From assembly GCA_036346355.1 (NCBI GenBank), contig JAYEVF010000031.1:620001-684000 (forward strand): DNA of 64,000 nucleotides, read 5' to 3'. This document shows, in pieces, positions 34,977-45,829 of this stretch; position 1 is the first letter of the stretch; every line of letters begins with the position of its first letter. A program made the position numbers and the translations under genes. Origin of the DNA: Rhipidocladum racemiflorum (lineage: Eukaryota; Streptophyta; Magnoliopsida; Poales; Poaceae). The notes below the pieces were generated by a model, which saw nothing but the letters and a program-made list of their open reading frames with translations, had not been told where the DNA came from and searched no databases.

Positions 34977-35136
34977 TGTGAAATCATGTGCTGAAAAATT
35001 GGCTTTGAACTGAAAAATTAACTTAGATTTGAATTTGCAAAATGTGTTTGTTCATGTGTTTTGACAATTTGACAAGAAAGCGATAAGTTACGCATTAGCG
35101 CCGGACAAAGTTCTCAAGAAGCATTAAGTTTCCCAT

Positions 35137-35555
35137 CTGCGACAGACTGATGTTTTTGGGTCTGTTGTGAACATGTTTTTGAGCCCATGACCGAAGTCAT
35201 TTTCACATGTACAACGGACAGTTTTTCTTGGTCCGTTGTGAACAAGCTTTTTTCGGTTTTGGATAATTCCTTGGAACCAAGATTTTCACATGTACAACAG
35301 ACTAATTCTTTTTGTCCGTCGTGAATGGACTTTTTCTAGGGTTTTACTTTTGTGAAACCGAGCGTGGCATGTTTGCGCCGGACAAGCTTCTGGGGTCCGT
35401 TGTGAACTTGTTTTGAGCTCATGACCGAAGCTATTTTTGCATGTACAACGGACCAACTTTGTTTGTTCGTTGTGAACGTGTTTTTCCGCGTTTGGTTGGC
35501 TTCTTGGAACAGAAACTTTTCCTTATACAACGGACCAACTTTGTTTGTCCGTCGT
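35137..35555. repeat. Array of short inverted repeats in the copia-like LTR
   Basis: ACAACGGAC and GTCCGTTGT (or close variants) pair across 11-base loops at 35211-35239, 35294-35322, 35445-35473 and 35527-35555, with a weaker pair near 35141-35168. A longer period of about 234 bp joins them into two superunits (GACCGAAG near 35190 and 35423). Confidence 0.85.
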
Positions 35556-35909
35556 GAATGCGTTTTCGCTCAATTAGGGTTTTGAGCGATTTGGATTTGA
35601 ATTTTGAATGTGAATTTGAAATTTGTAATGATTTCATGATGCTTCTTTTGAAGTGGACTTTATGCAATACTCATGTGAGTAGTTGCATGGATTGACATTG
35701 AGTCAAGTCGTGGACTTGTGCTCGGATTTGTTTTGTGGTTTGTTCATGTGCAGGTATTGCTCGAAGACGAATGTGGTCGATGACGGGACCGAACTAGGTT
35801 CATGGAGGAAGGCGAGGTTCGGGACTAGGTTCAGGAGGAACCGAGGTCTTGGTGGTCAAGGATGTCATGCGGGACGTTCGGGCTAAGAGAATGGTGCACA
35901 TGAAGAATG

Positions 35910-36038
35910 GTTAGTCACGTGAGAATGGCAGGAGGTCATTCGCGTGCAAAGTGTTAGTCACGTGAGTATGGCAGGTGGCCATACGCGTGCAAAGTGTTAG
36001 TCACGTGAGTATGGTAGGGTTGCCATACGCGTGCAAGA
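35910..36038 (+). promoter_or_regulatory. Three 43-bp tandem repeats with CACGTG boxes
   Basis: Units begin at 35910, 35953 and 35996. Each has GTCACGTGAG, giving CACGTG at 35916, 35959 and 36002. In units two and three a small inverted repeat, TATGGC...GCCATA, follows. The array lies about 100-220 bp upstream of the TATA box. CACGTG is the G-box core bound by bZIP and bHLH factors. An enhancer role is inferred. Confidence 0.7.
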
Positions 36039-36135
36039 GTTGTACTCGGCCTGGTTGGGTCAAGTAGAGTTGAGTTGGATACGGATTCCTTCGAGGGAAT
36101 AGGAATCGTATTCAGAACTCCTTGTGGGTTGGTGC

Positions 36136-36143
36136 TTTAAATA
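36136..36143 (+). promoter_or_regulatory. TATA-like box of the copia-like LTR
   Basis: TTTAAATA, about 110 bp before an AATAAA signal. This is a typical spacing for the short R region of a copia LTR. Confidence 0.5.
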
Positions 36144-36255
36144 GGTGGGGGGTCTCCTGTTGAAAGGCATCGAATTAAGCAGAGCTGAGCGCATCAAGCC
36201 TTGAGCTTGATTTTAGGGTTTGTACTCTTTTGATGAGAGTACTTTAGACAAAAGA

Positions 36256-36261
36256 AATAAA
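36256..36261 (+). terminator. Polyadenylation signal in the copia-like LTR
   Basis: AATAAA, downstream of the TATA-like box in the same LTR. Confidence 0.5.
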
Positions 36262-36807
36262 GATCAATTCTTCCAAGATTTTTGCGTGCTCTGATAACCA
36301 CGTTGCTCTGATGTTTTCTGTTTTGGTTCTTGTTTGCATGCTTGTTCTAATTCTAGATTGGTTTTAGTTTCACCTTGATTTGATCCATCAAAAACCTATC
36401 TAGGGTATTGATCTAGTGTTTCTCAAAGTCTAGTTGATCAATCTTTTGTCGTTCTTGTTTAATCTTGAAGTTTTGATTAGATTGATTCTCGTCAAGTTCT
36501 GGATCAGCAAGCTTGCAAAGCTCATAACTTTTGATCCGTAAGTCTGATCGAGCTGATTCTTTTTGGGTTTGATTCGTATTGGAATCTAGTTTCTTGTCTC
36601 CAAATTTCAGATCGTTCCTACGGTTGGATCTTCGGGAATTCTCGTTTTACCAAACCTCTATCATTCTGTTTTTGTCGAAAACGAGGCAATTATTTGGTTC
36701 TGTTTTGGGGTGAACTTTTAGTAGATCAAGAATTTGGTTTTAGCTTCCGCACAATCATTCACCCCCCCTCTGATTGCTATATTCGTATACTTCGATCCTA
36801 CAGTTTT

Positions 36808-38975
36808 CTTGGCCACATCATCAATCCAGAGGGCATATCTGTAGATCCTAGCAAAGTCTCAGCGATTTTGTATTGGAAGAGGCCTTCCAATGTCAAAGAG
36901 GTGTGTAGTTTCCTTGGGTTGGCTGGCTACTATCGGCGTTTTGTGCAGGATTTCTCTATCATTGTCAAGCCACTTTCGCAGCTGACTCGAGAAGGATGAA
37001 ATTTGGTGGATCGCAGAGTGTGAGCACAGTTTCTGCACTTTGAAGGAGAAGTTAGTGACTGCTCCTGTTCTTACACTTCCCAAGCCGGGGAAGCGCTTCA
37101 CTGTTTATTCTGATGCTTCTCGTTTGGGACTTGGTTGTGTGCTCATGCAAGATGGCAAGGTGATTGCTTATGCATCGAGGCAGTTGAAAAAGCATGAGCA
37201 GAACTATCCCACGCATTATCTTGAGCTAGCCGCCGTGGTGTTTGCATTGAAGATATGGAGGCATTACCTGTACGGCGAGTCTTGTGACATTTTCACTGAT
37301 CACAAGAGCCTCAAGTACATCTTTACCCAGAAAGATTTGAACATGAGGCAGAGGAGGTGGCTAGAATTGATAAAGGATTATGACCTCACAATCCAGTATC
37401 ATCCGGGGAAGGCAAATGTGGTGGCCGACGCTCGATCGCAAGACAATGCCCCCTGTTGTTGTTTGTCTTGTTGCTGATTTTGAGCGTTTGGGGGTCTCCT
37501 ACCGCTGCGGGGACCGTGCAAGCTGAAACTCGATTGATTCTTGAGTCGATTCCCGAGCGTGTGCGGGAGGCACAAAGAAGATGACCGTTTGCTCCAGAAA
37601 GTAGGAAACACCTTGGGGATGGCAAGGCCCGGAGACTTTACCGTTGATGATCACGGGAGCTTTGAGGTTTCGAGGGCCGTGCATGCGTGCCTCGTAAATC
37701 TCAAGTGAAAGAAGACATTCTGAGAGAAGCTCATCGCACCCGTACACGGTCCATCTGGGGAGACCAAGATGTACTGGGGACTTGAAGAAGAGTTTACGGT
37801 GGAAAAGGATGAGAGTGGATATTGCCAAGTATGTGGCGTCTTGTGGGATCTGTCGAGAAGATCAAAGCTGGGCATAAAGCGTCCCCGGCCTGTTGCGACC
37901 ATTGGAGATTCCTGTGTGGCCATGGGATGACATCTCCATGGATTTTGTGGTTGGTTTACCTCATTCTCCACGAGGGAAGGATGTTGTTTGGGTTGTGGTG
38001 GACCATCTCAGCAAGTCTGCGCATTTCATTCCTATCCGCACTACCAATTCAGCGAGCGAGTTGGCTCCCATCTATGTGCGGGAGATTGTGAGACTGCACG
38101 GTGTGCCCAAGACAATTATTTCTGATCGGGATGCAAAGTTCGTCTCCAAGTTAGGAGAGTTTGCGAGTGCTTTGGGTGCAGCTTCGCCTTAGTACCGCCT
38201 TTCACCCTCAGACGGATGGGCGATCTGGCGCACCATCCAGACTATGGAAGACATGCTCGGGGCACTGTGTGATGGCTTGGAAAGGTAGCTGGGAGGATCA
38301 TTTGCCTCTTGCGGAGTTTGCTTACAATAACGACTATCATTCCGGCATCCAGGCGGCTCCTTATGAGGTCTTGTATGGCGGAAGTGCAGATCACCACTTT
38401 GTTGGGATGCAGTGGGCGAGAGCAGTTCTTGGACCGGATTGGGTTCAGCAGATATTGATCGCGTGTCGGAGGTTCGGCGAACCTTCTCGCGGCACAGAAG
38501 CGCACGAAAAGCTATGCTGATGTGAGGCGGCGAGACTTGGAGTTTGAAGTGGGTGATAGTGTACTCTTGCGAGTATCTCCCACCAAGGGTGTGGTGCGTT
38601 TTGGCACCAAAGGAAAGCTCAGTCCAAGGTATGTTGGACCTTTTCCTATCATCGCCCGTGTGGGTAGGCTGGCCTATCGTCTGGAGTTACCGGAATCCAT
38701 GCAAGGTGTGCATAATGTGTTCCATGTCTCAATGTTGAGGAAATACTTGCATGATCCGGAGTTGGTGGTTCCGTTGGAACCATTAGTGCTTGAGCAGGAC
38801 CTCACCTTTGAGTCCCGTCCTGTGGAAATTCAGGGACTTGGAGCGAGTGATGAAGAATAGGACGCTTAAGTTTGTCAAGGTCCTGTGGTCACATCAGACC
38901 GAGAGAGAAGCGACTTGGGAGCTGGAGTCTCGCATGCGCGAGAAGTATCCTGAGTTTTTCACCCCATGTATGTGA
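36808..38975 (+). pseudogene. B3 pol, end of RT to chromodomain
   Basis: Resumes as LGHIINPEGISVDPSK at 36808, and SFLGLAGYYRRFVQDF ends the RT connection near 36960. RNase H follows (37099-37440), with FTVYSDASRLGLGC and FTDHKSLKYIF. The integrase zinc region is scrambled (37640-37890). The core has MDFVVGLPHSPRGKD near 37938 and SDRDAKF near 38122 in good frame. HPQTDG near 38200 is followed by a shift that loses the region of the catalytic Glu. The chromodomain-like end has KVLWSHQTEREATWE near 38880. Several shifts; non-functional. Confidence 0.8.
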
Positions 38976-39049
38976 TGTGAAAACCAAGCTATCTTCGGTT
39001 TTGCTAGGTTGCGTGTTGGTGCGTTTTGATTCGAGGTCGAATCCTGTTG

Positions 39050-39062
39050 AAGGGGGGAAGAA
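39050..39062 (+). other. B3 polypurine tract
   Basis: AAGGGGGGAAGAA lies directly before the 3' LTR. The same tract precedes the B4 LTR on the minus strand. Confidence 0.85.
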
Positions 39063-41262
39063 TGTGACACCACGGAGTGTCATAACCTCTTTTAGCGTGC
39101 ATGATAAGGTTAATTACAGTATGAGATGTGGTAATAAGTTTAAAACCATAGGAATTGGAGGATATTAACGTTTTGGGCCTTTCCGGGGGTTTTTGGGCCT
39201 TAAAGAGGGATTGTGGGCTTTGGTGGGATGGATTAGGAAACCTTCCCGGACACGGAGTCCGTGTTGTGGGCTGGTGGGAGAGCTCCCCCTGCCCGTTATG
39301 TGCGACCCCACCCTCCTTGCGCCCACATCCCCTCCCAAACCCTTGGCCGTGTGCCCCAAGTCCCCCTTGGCCGTGGCGCCCCAAGCCCCCTTGCCGTGCG
39401 CCCTCCACCTCTCCATATCCCCACCTCTACTCCATCCCTTGCTGCCCTAGGGTGGTCTCCCCACCCTTGCAACCTTGTGGATCCACCCGAGGAGCGAGGA
39501 GCGTGGAGCGAGGAGCGAGGAGCGAGGAGATCGTGTGGAGTTCTCGTGCGTCCAACGAAGGTATGAACATGGGGCTCCTCGGGGATGTGCTAGGTACTGT
39601 GATTAGAGAGTTTACCATGTTTTTAGATCAAGGGAGGTGCTGCCTTGGGGTAGATTTGATGGAAACTAGAGGTGTATCCACGTTTCTTGTTCGGGCAGAT
39701 TGGGGACCCGAGCTAGGGCAGGCGTTTTCGCCAATTTAGATTTGGAATCTGGTCGTACTGACTTCTAGGAAGTTGTAGATAATTTCATTATCTTTCAGTG
39801 AATATAAAGAAATTGAAAATCCGTTCAGCCGTTTGGAAGTTACGGCTGTTTTACCGAGCGTTATCAAATCTGTGACGAGATTGAGACAGTTCGTGTTCAA
39901 CGTTAGATTAAACAACATTAGAGTCCGAATCAGTCTTTCCCTATAACTAGAAAAAGTTAGGAAATTTCCTAAGATTCACGACGGTGTACTCGTTTAATCA
40001 ATTTGGAGTCCCAGAACTCAAGTTATGGACTTTGCAAGGCTGCTGTCCCGCCGGGACAGAACCTCTGTTTTTAGGTTTTGCGAGTAGTGGGCAATGTCGG
40101 GTAAGATGGGGATTTGTGTACTGTTTTGTGGGCATTATTGAGAGTGTGTGATGCCTTGGTGCAGGTGGTGTGACACCGGGAGTGCCCTCTACTTCCCACA
40201 ATTCCGTCGCCCACGGTTGAGGCAAGTGTGTTGTATTGAATAACGGATCGTAGATTGCTTGTGAGAGTAGATGAAAGTCTGAATACATGCTATGATTACT
40301 TGCCATGCATACTATTTTCCAATGATATATTGAGTATGATTATCATGATTCGATGCCATGTTTTAATATTTGTCATGATGAGATGCCATATGTTTATGTA
40401 CATGTGAAATATGATAATTGGCATAGTTGCATGCATGACATGAGATGGGGCGAGGGCGGTGAGAAAGTCATTAACTAATCCGGGAAAGTCCGGTGAGAAA
40501 GTTATGACTAGTCCGGAACGCCGTTGAGTAAGACCTACATCGTGATTCCATTCACGTGGTGAATGGAAGCGAGGAGTAGGCACCCTCCATCTTCGGGATG
40601 GAAGGGGGGAGAGGGTGCACACCGATGGGTGTGTACTCAACCATACCGATATGAGTTTCCAAGGAGATGTGAACATTGCATTGCATTCATGCATAGTGAT
40701 GATGATGGTTTTATGTGTTCAAAGATTGAGATGCTATATGAGATGTAGCGTAATATTGTCTTGTCATTGCTCTTATTATTCATTGCAATATGCTTGCTAA
40801 GTTTCGAACTCACGCTTGTGTTTTCTTGTGGTTTTTAGGTACCATGAGAACGGCATGCGGGAAAGGGGAATAGTCACACGCCCACACGTAGCTTCACCAT
40901 ATTGTTTCCCCAAGTCATTCTATTAGTTTGATAATAAATTGCATGTGATGATCGTTGATTTAAGTCTTAACTTGTTTATGAGAGATTTATTGTTCGTTTG
41001 ACACTTGGAGACTTTGAGTGCTTGATGTTAGTCTTATATTGTCGTTAAGACTCTATTTATTGCTGTTTTAGATGTCTCTCATATTGCCTTATAATGCTAT
41101 ACTGTTGTTGCTCCATAAATTCATGTTAAATCAAAGGAGAGTCTTGCGAAATCTCGGTTTTAGCCTATGCGCCTTTGCTGGAATTTTATGTTAAATGTGA
41201 TATTTAGATGTTGTTTAGTTTATGTTTGGTAGCATTCAGGCATATTAAATGCCGGGTGTTAT
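39063..41262 (+). repeat. B3 3' LTR
   Basis: About 2.2 kb and nearly identical to 29911-32090. Its last bases, GCCGGGTGTTATT, depart from the consensus. The exact end is uncertain by two or three bases. Confidence 0.85.
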
Positions 41263-42299
41263 TCTGATAATGCGCCCATTTATTAAATGTGTAGCTGAAC
41301 ATTGTCAATGTTTAAAATTTTAAACTCTTGATATTGTTAAGGAAACCTTGTTGGTTGATTAAAGACGTTTTAATTTAACGTGTTAGTAGAGAAATTTAAT
41401 CATGTCAGTTTGTGACCTTAATTTGGAAGTTAATTAGAGTCATTATTTTTATGTTGCAAATTATTAGTATATTTGGAAGTATGCAGTGGTGTTCCTATAT
41501 TCCTAGTATCGATGTCAATTGGAAAGATATAGGTTTTATTGTTGCTTTAAGAGCGTCGTGATGGTCTAACTTATTAAATTCATTTTAATAGTTGGAGTAT
41601 GTTGATTAGCGGCAACTTGTTATAACCTATGTATGGGGTAGCTTAAAGCAATGTTGTTGTTTATAATTATGCCGTTTATTGATATTGATGACTTAATAGT
41701 GGTGGTAATTGTGTAGATTACTTGTTGGAAACCATTGTTAAAATGGAGATTATTGTAACATGTTGTGATGGAGTGAACCATGGATAATTAACATGAAGTA
41801 GAATTTTATCCTTAATGAATGTATGTCTTAGAATCATAGTTCTGAACTCTGTCTTGTAGAGATAATATTTACATGTTGAAAGTCATTGATTAATTGAATC
41901 AGTTCCGATTGTCGAAAAGTTGATGAATGGATGGTATAAAAAAAATTATAGGTTGATCATGCTGAAAGATTTGTTGAAATACTATGTTTCAAACTTGGAA
42001 TAAGATGTATTATGAGTTGGTGATCCGTGGGGATCATGTCAATGTAGTCTTGGTTGGGTGCCTTTTTAATAAGCATCATAAACCTTAATTAAAGGTGTTG
42101 CGAATGGTAACTAGAGAAAGAAACTGTTATGTAAATTTTGTTAAATCCGGTTGGACTTTCTCAATGAGTAAGTAGTGAATTTTGAAGTCTTTAATGGAAA
42201 GCGTAGTGGAATACTAGAGATGATTGCATTTATGCTAAGCTGGTGTTTAAAAACCTTCTGGGCTGGTTTGGTTGTTTGCTATCTTGGTTGAATGCTTTT
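41263..42299 (+). other. B2 internal region, second non-coding segment
   Basis: AT-rich DNA between the end of B3 and the start of A2. No frame of interest. The last five bases, CTTTT (42295-42299), are the target site copied by A2. Confidence 0.6.
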
Positions 42300-45200
42300 T
42301 GTCGGGACCCCGAATTTGCAAATCCGGACCCTCTGTGTATTCAGCACTAGTCCAGGAACGCGCTAGTGCACACAGTCTTAACATCGGTAAATATCACAAT
42401 CATACCACTCGATACCAATAAAGTACTTTATTTAAATAGTCAAACTGGTTACTTGACCTTATGGTCAAGTTACAAATATATGCCTCACAAGGCGAAGCTT
42501 ATTCAGAGAAAAATAATAGCAGCGGAAAATCAAATAACTTCATGGCGCCATCCAGTATACCACAGGCAACTGACTGGGCTCGCTTCCCTAAGTAGACGGA
42601 TCTTCTTGGAGTTCCTCCTCCAAAGCTTATGCAGTCTCCTCTTCAACTGGTGTTGTATTGTGGCAAGGGTGAGTACTTGGTACTCAGCAAGTCATGCACA
42701 GAATGCAAGCTAATATACTATATGCATGGCTTGGTACAAAGGAATAGCTCAAGGTATATTTGCAGTAAACAGCATTTGAAAAGTAATGTAAGTAGATTCG
42801 AAAGCAGTAGAAATAAGTAAAGCATAAGTAACTATTCAAGAAGTTTGGTAAACATCTTTCCCATCCTAAACCACATTTCCATCAACTTCATTATTAATCT
42901 AGCCCAACCTTTCAAACCAAAGTTATTTTTGAGAAAATCTAACCCTTGATTGTAATTCCGAGCGATGTCCAATACCGCGGACACGGCTATTCGAATAGAT
43001 TCTAAACTCTGCAGAGGTTATGCACTTTACCCACAAGATACGGTCAAACACCACAAAGGCGAGTTCAGTAACAAAGTCTTTTGGAAACTTCTAACAATAC
43101 AAGTGGTCCTCCCAGGTTATTGTGCGATAACCCTTCCCTTCGCTAAGGCGAAGTCTAGGCCAATCAACCGTTAGATGGGTACCTGGCCTCGGCCGTGCGC
43201 TCCCAGTACAACTTACACAAAGGGTGTAGTTGACCTCCCGAGGTCCCACAGTGCGTTATTAGTAACTTAGTCAACTAGGTCCGTCCATTCTGAGACATGT
43301 GGTTGCACGTTAGACCCAGTTCAAATGCTTGCAAGGTGAAGTCCTTAGGGTGACCAGGGCAAGACTACTAGAAGAACCAAATCAACACTCCCAATGCCAC
43401 AACTGGCCCACGATTACTCTTGCCACATGCCCCGGTCAGCGTTTATCATACCCCAGTTGATTATCATGCACCACGTGACATCAACATCACATGATACCTT
43501 TCCAAAACAGGTTCAATATATCATTAAGTCAATATTAACATTTGATTATCCAAAATCATGTTATGAGCACGTAGCAGGTCTAAGCAGTATACTACAATGG
43601 TCTAAACCCATGTTGGCGATTTAATAATGTCCAACTAGTAATCCACAACTAGGGTGACAAGGGATCATGGCACATACTTAAATAATCAAGGTGTCATACA
43701 GCAAATTGGTATTTATCTACCCCCATGTTTAAACAAAGTATTTTTCTAATTGAACTAGCATGCAATAGTTTAAATCAAAATAGATTTCAAAATAGGATCA
43801 ACATGGTCAAAGCACAACTTGCCTTCAAAAAGTACTTGTTCTTGGTCTTGAGTTGGATCCTGAGTCAATACTTCTCCTTCGAATCCTTAAGCACTTCAAC
43901 GTCTACTCGTAAAAGCGTGCAAATAGCAAATACACGAATAAACAATAGGCAAAAGTGTCCAAACATCCAAATAAAATCCATAAACAGAGAGAACATAATT
44001 TTATGAGTTTTTAGAAACTGGAATCGTCAAATTTGGAGTTAAGGCGAAAAAGTTATGATTATTTAAAGTTTAAATAATCAATTAAATAATTTTGCAAAGA
44101 AAAACTTTAGTCCAAAAATTAATTAAAATTCATATTTAGGTAGGTCTCAATTTTATACAAATTTAGAAATTTGAATCACTCAAATCGGAGTTGAAGCATA
44201 AAGTTATAAGCGTTTGAAGTTTTGAAATTCAAATCAATTATTAAACCGATTTATTAAATCATTTTCTTTTGAAAAATCATTTATTGCGTCGGCGAGGACA
44301 CGTGGCAGCACTGGATTGGTCTGGCGACATCAGTAGGTCCATGGACTCGGTCCACGCTCGGCTCGGGTCTACCGTGGACCCGATCCACGGCTCACGTGTC
44401 GGCCCGACATGTGGGCCCACTCGGGTAGCGTCATCGCCGGCGTCGGCGGGGCTCGGCCGCAGTGGCGGCAAGGTGGGACCTACCGATGACGTCATGGGTG
44501 ACGTCACGGTGCGATCGGCCGACCAGCGGGCCCGGCGTGTCGATGGCTAACCTGTAGCGCCGCGTGGCGCGGCGGTTCGGCTCCCTGGACCGTGGCACGA
44601 TCGTGGCCGTTGGTTTGAAAACCGATGGCTAGGATTGGATTTGGGCCTCGATTAGCTTGGGCGCATGGGTTGATCTGGGCCGTTGGATCTTGATCTAACG
44701 GTCCAGATCCAATCTAACCTGGTGCGGCTCCGCTACGTGGCACGACCTAAGCCGTTGGATCTAGATCCAGCGGTTGAGATTAGATCTAGGATTTTCAACG
44801 GGGAACTCACCGGGGTGACATGGCGCGATCTGAGCCCTTGGATCTTGATCGGACGGTTGGTGGAGCTTCGGGTCGGCGATGGCTTCACGGCCGAAGTCGT
44901 GGCTGCCCGGCCCGAGGCAGCGACCACCTGAGCAGCGTTGGGGCGTGCTCGGCGAGGTGAAGGGTCTCTTCAGTGCGCCTGGCCGTGGAGTTCGGATCAC
45001 GGGTCAATGGCGGCAGGGGCGGACGGCGGCGGAATCAAGCAAAACCACGGCGGAGGGATGCTATGACTCCGGCGGCGATTCCGGCGGATCTGGCGGTGAG
45101 GCTCGGTGAGGTAGGCGAGAAGTGCGCGGGGTCACTGGCGGTCCTCGAGGTACCACCGGTATTTAAATGCCCTCGGCATGCGCGCCTGAGACGGAACCCT

Positions 45201-45792
45201 AATCCTCTACCTGGCGGCGGCCGGCGGAGGAGTCCTGCTCGGACTTCGGCGGGGGCGATGACGCCGCGGCCGTCCACGTGGCGCACGATCAGCGGCCACG
45301 ATCGGCGTGGGCAGCGATCGGATCCGTCTTGGATTCGGCCGGCGATGCGGGAAGATCACGGCCGTTGGATCTTGATCCAACGGTTGGGATCGATTAGGTT
45401 TGGAGTTGGTTTGGTCGAGTCACGTGGCTCGGTCGGACTCGAACTTCGAGTCGACTCGGGCTCGATCGGATGAAACGATTTGACCCGACTTGAATTTCCA
45501 GCGAATTAATATTTAAAATAATTCCCGATAATTCATTTAATTCATTAAAAATAGCAAAATACTCGGAAAAATTCGAAAAAATTACGGAAAATATTTTAGG
45601 AGTATTTGGGACTTAAATAAAATATTTCCAACAAAATTTTATTTGCAAAATTAAATTCTTTAATTATTTCAAAATGGAATAAATTCAAATAAATTCCAAA
45701 TAAATCCAAATAAATTCCAAAAAATTCCAAAAATTCACCAAAGTGCCAAATCACAAATGAATTTAAGAAAAGCAAAATTTTGTGGTGTTAAA
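42300..45792 (-). repeat. A2 3' LTR
   Basis: 3493 bp. On the + strand it opens TGTCGGGACC, the complement of the LTR end. Its inner edge reads GGTGTTAAA where GGTGTTACA is expected, so the LTR start has lost its TG. Confidence 0.85.
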
Positions 45793-45805
45793 AACCTCCC
45801 CCCAT
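45793..45805 (-). other. A2 polypurine tract
   Basis: AACCTCCCCCCA on the + strand is the complement of the A1-type purine tract, directly next to the 3' LTR. Confidence 0.8.
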
Positions 45806-45829
45806 TTATAGAATCTCGTCCCAGAGATT

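Larger units (their letters stand above)
34977..36802 (+). mobile_element. Solo LTR of a Ty1/copia-like element
   Basis: A perfect GTTTT duplication (34972-34976, 36803-36807) flanks 1826 bp that start TGTGAAATC and end CGATCCTACA. The end, with CATTCACCCCCCCTCTG shortly before it, resembles grass SIRE/Maximus-type copia LTRs (from memory, not searched). There is no coding region or primer site, so it is a solo LTR. It contains a hairpin array, a G-box tandem repeat, a TATA box and a polyadenylation signal. Confidence 0.85.
29911..41262 (+). mobile_element. Gypsy family B element B3 with gag-pol
   Basis: LTRs at 29911-32090 and 39063-41262, gag, and pol with protease, RT, RNase H, integrase and chromodomain. 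The LTRs are very similar, with one 33-bp deletion in the 5' copy near 30731 and one repeat-unit difference near 30341. It is therefore among the younger family-B copies here. No target duplication is readable: GTAGT at left, no match at right, and the 3' LTR ends in TTATT instead of TTACA. A copia-like solo LTR interrupts RT. It is the possible coding partner of B2 and B4. Confidence 0.85.

Noticed and set aside
35137..36038. Regularly spaced repeats suggestive of a CRISPR array
   Set aside because: Spacing, inverted arms and the plant LTR context do not fit; there are no unique spacers of constant length or cas genes.
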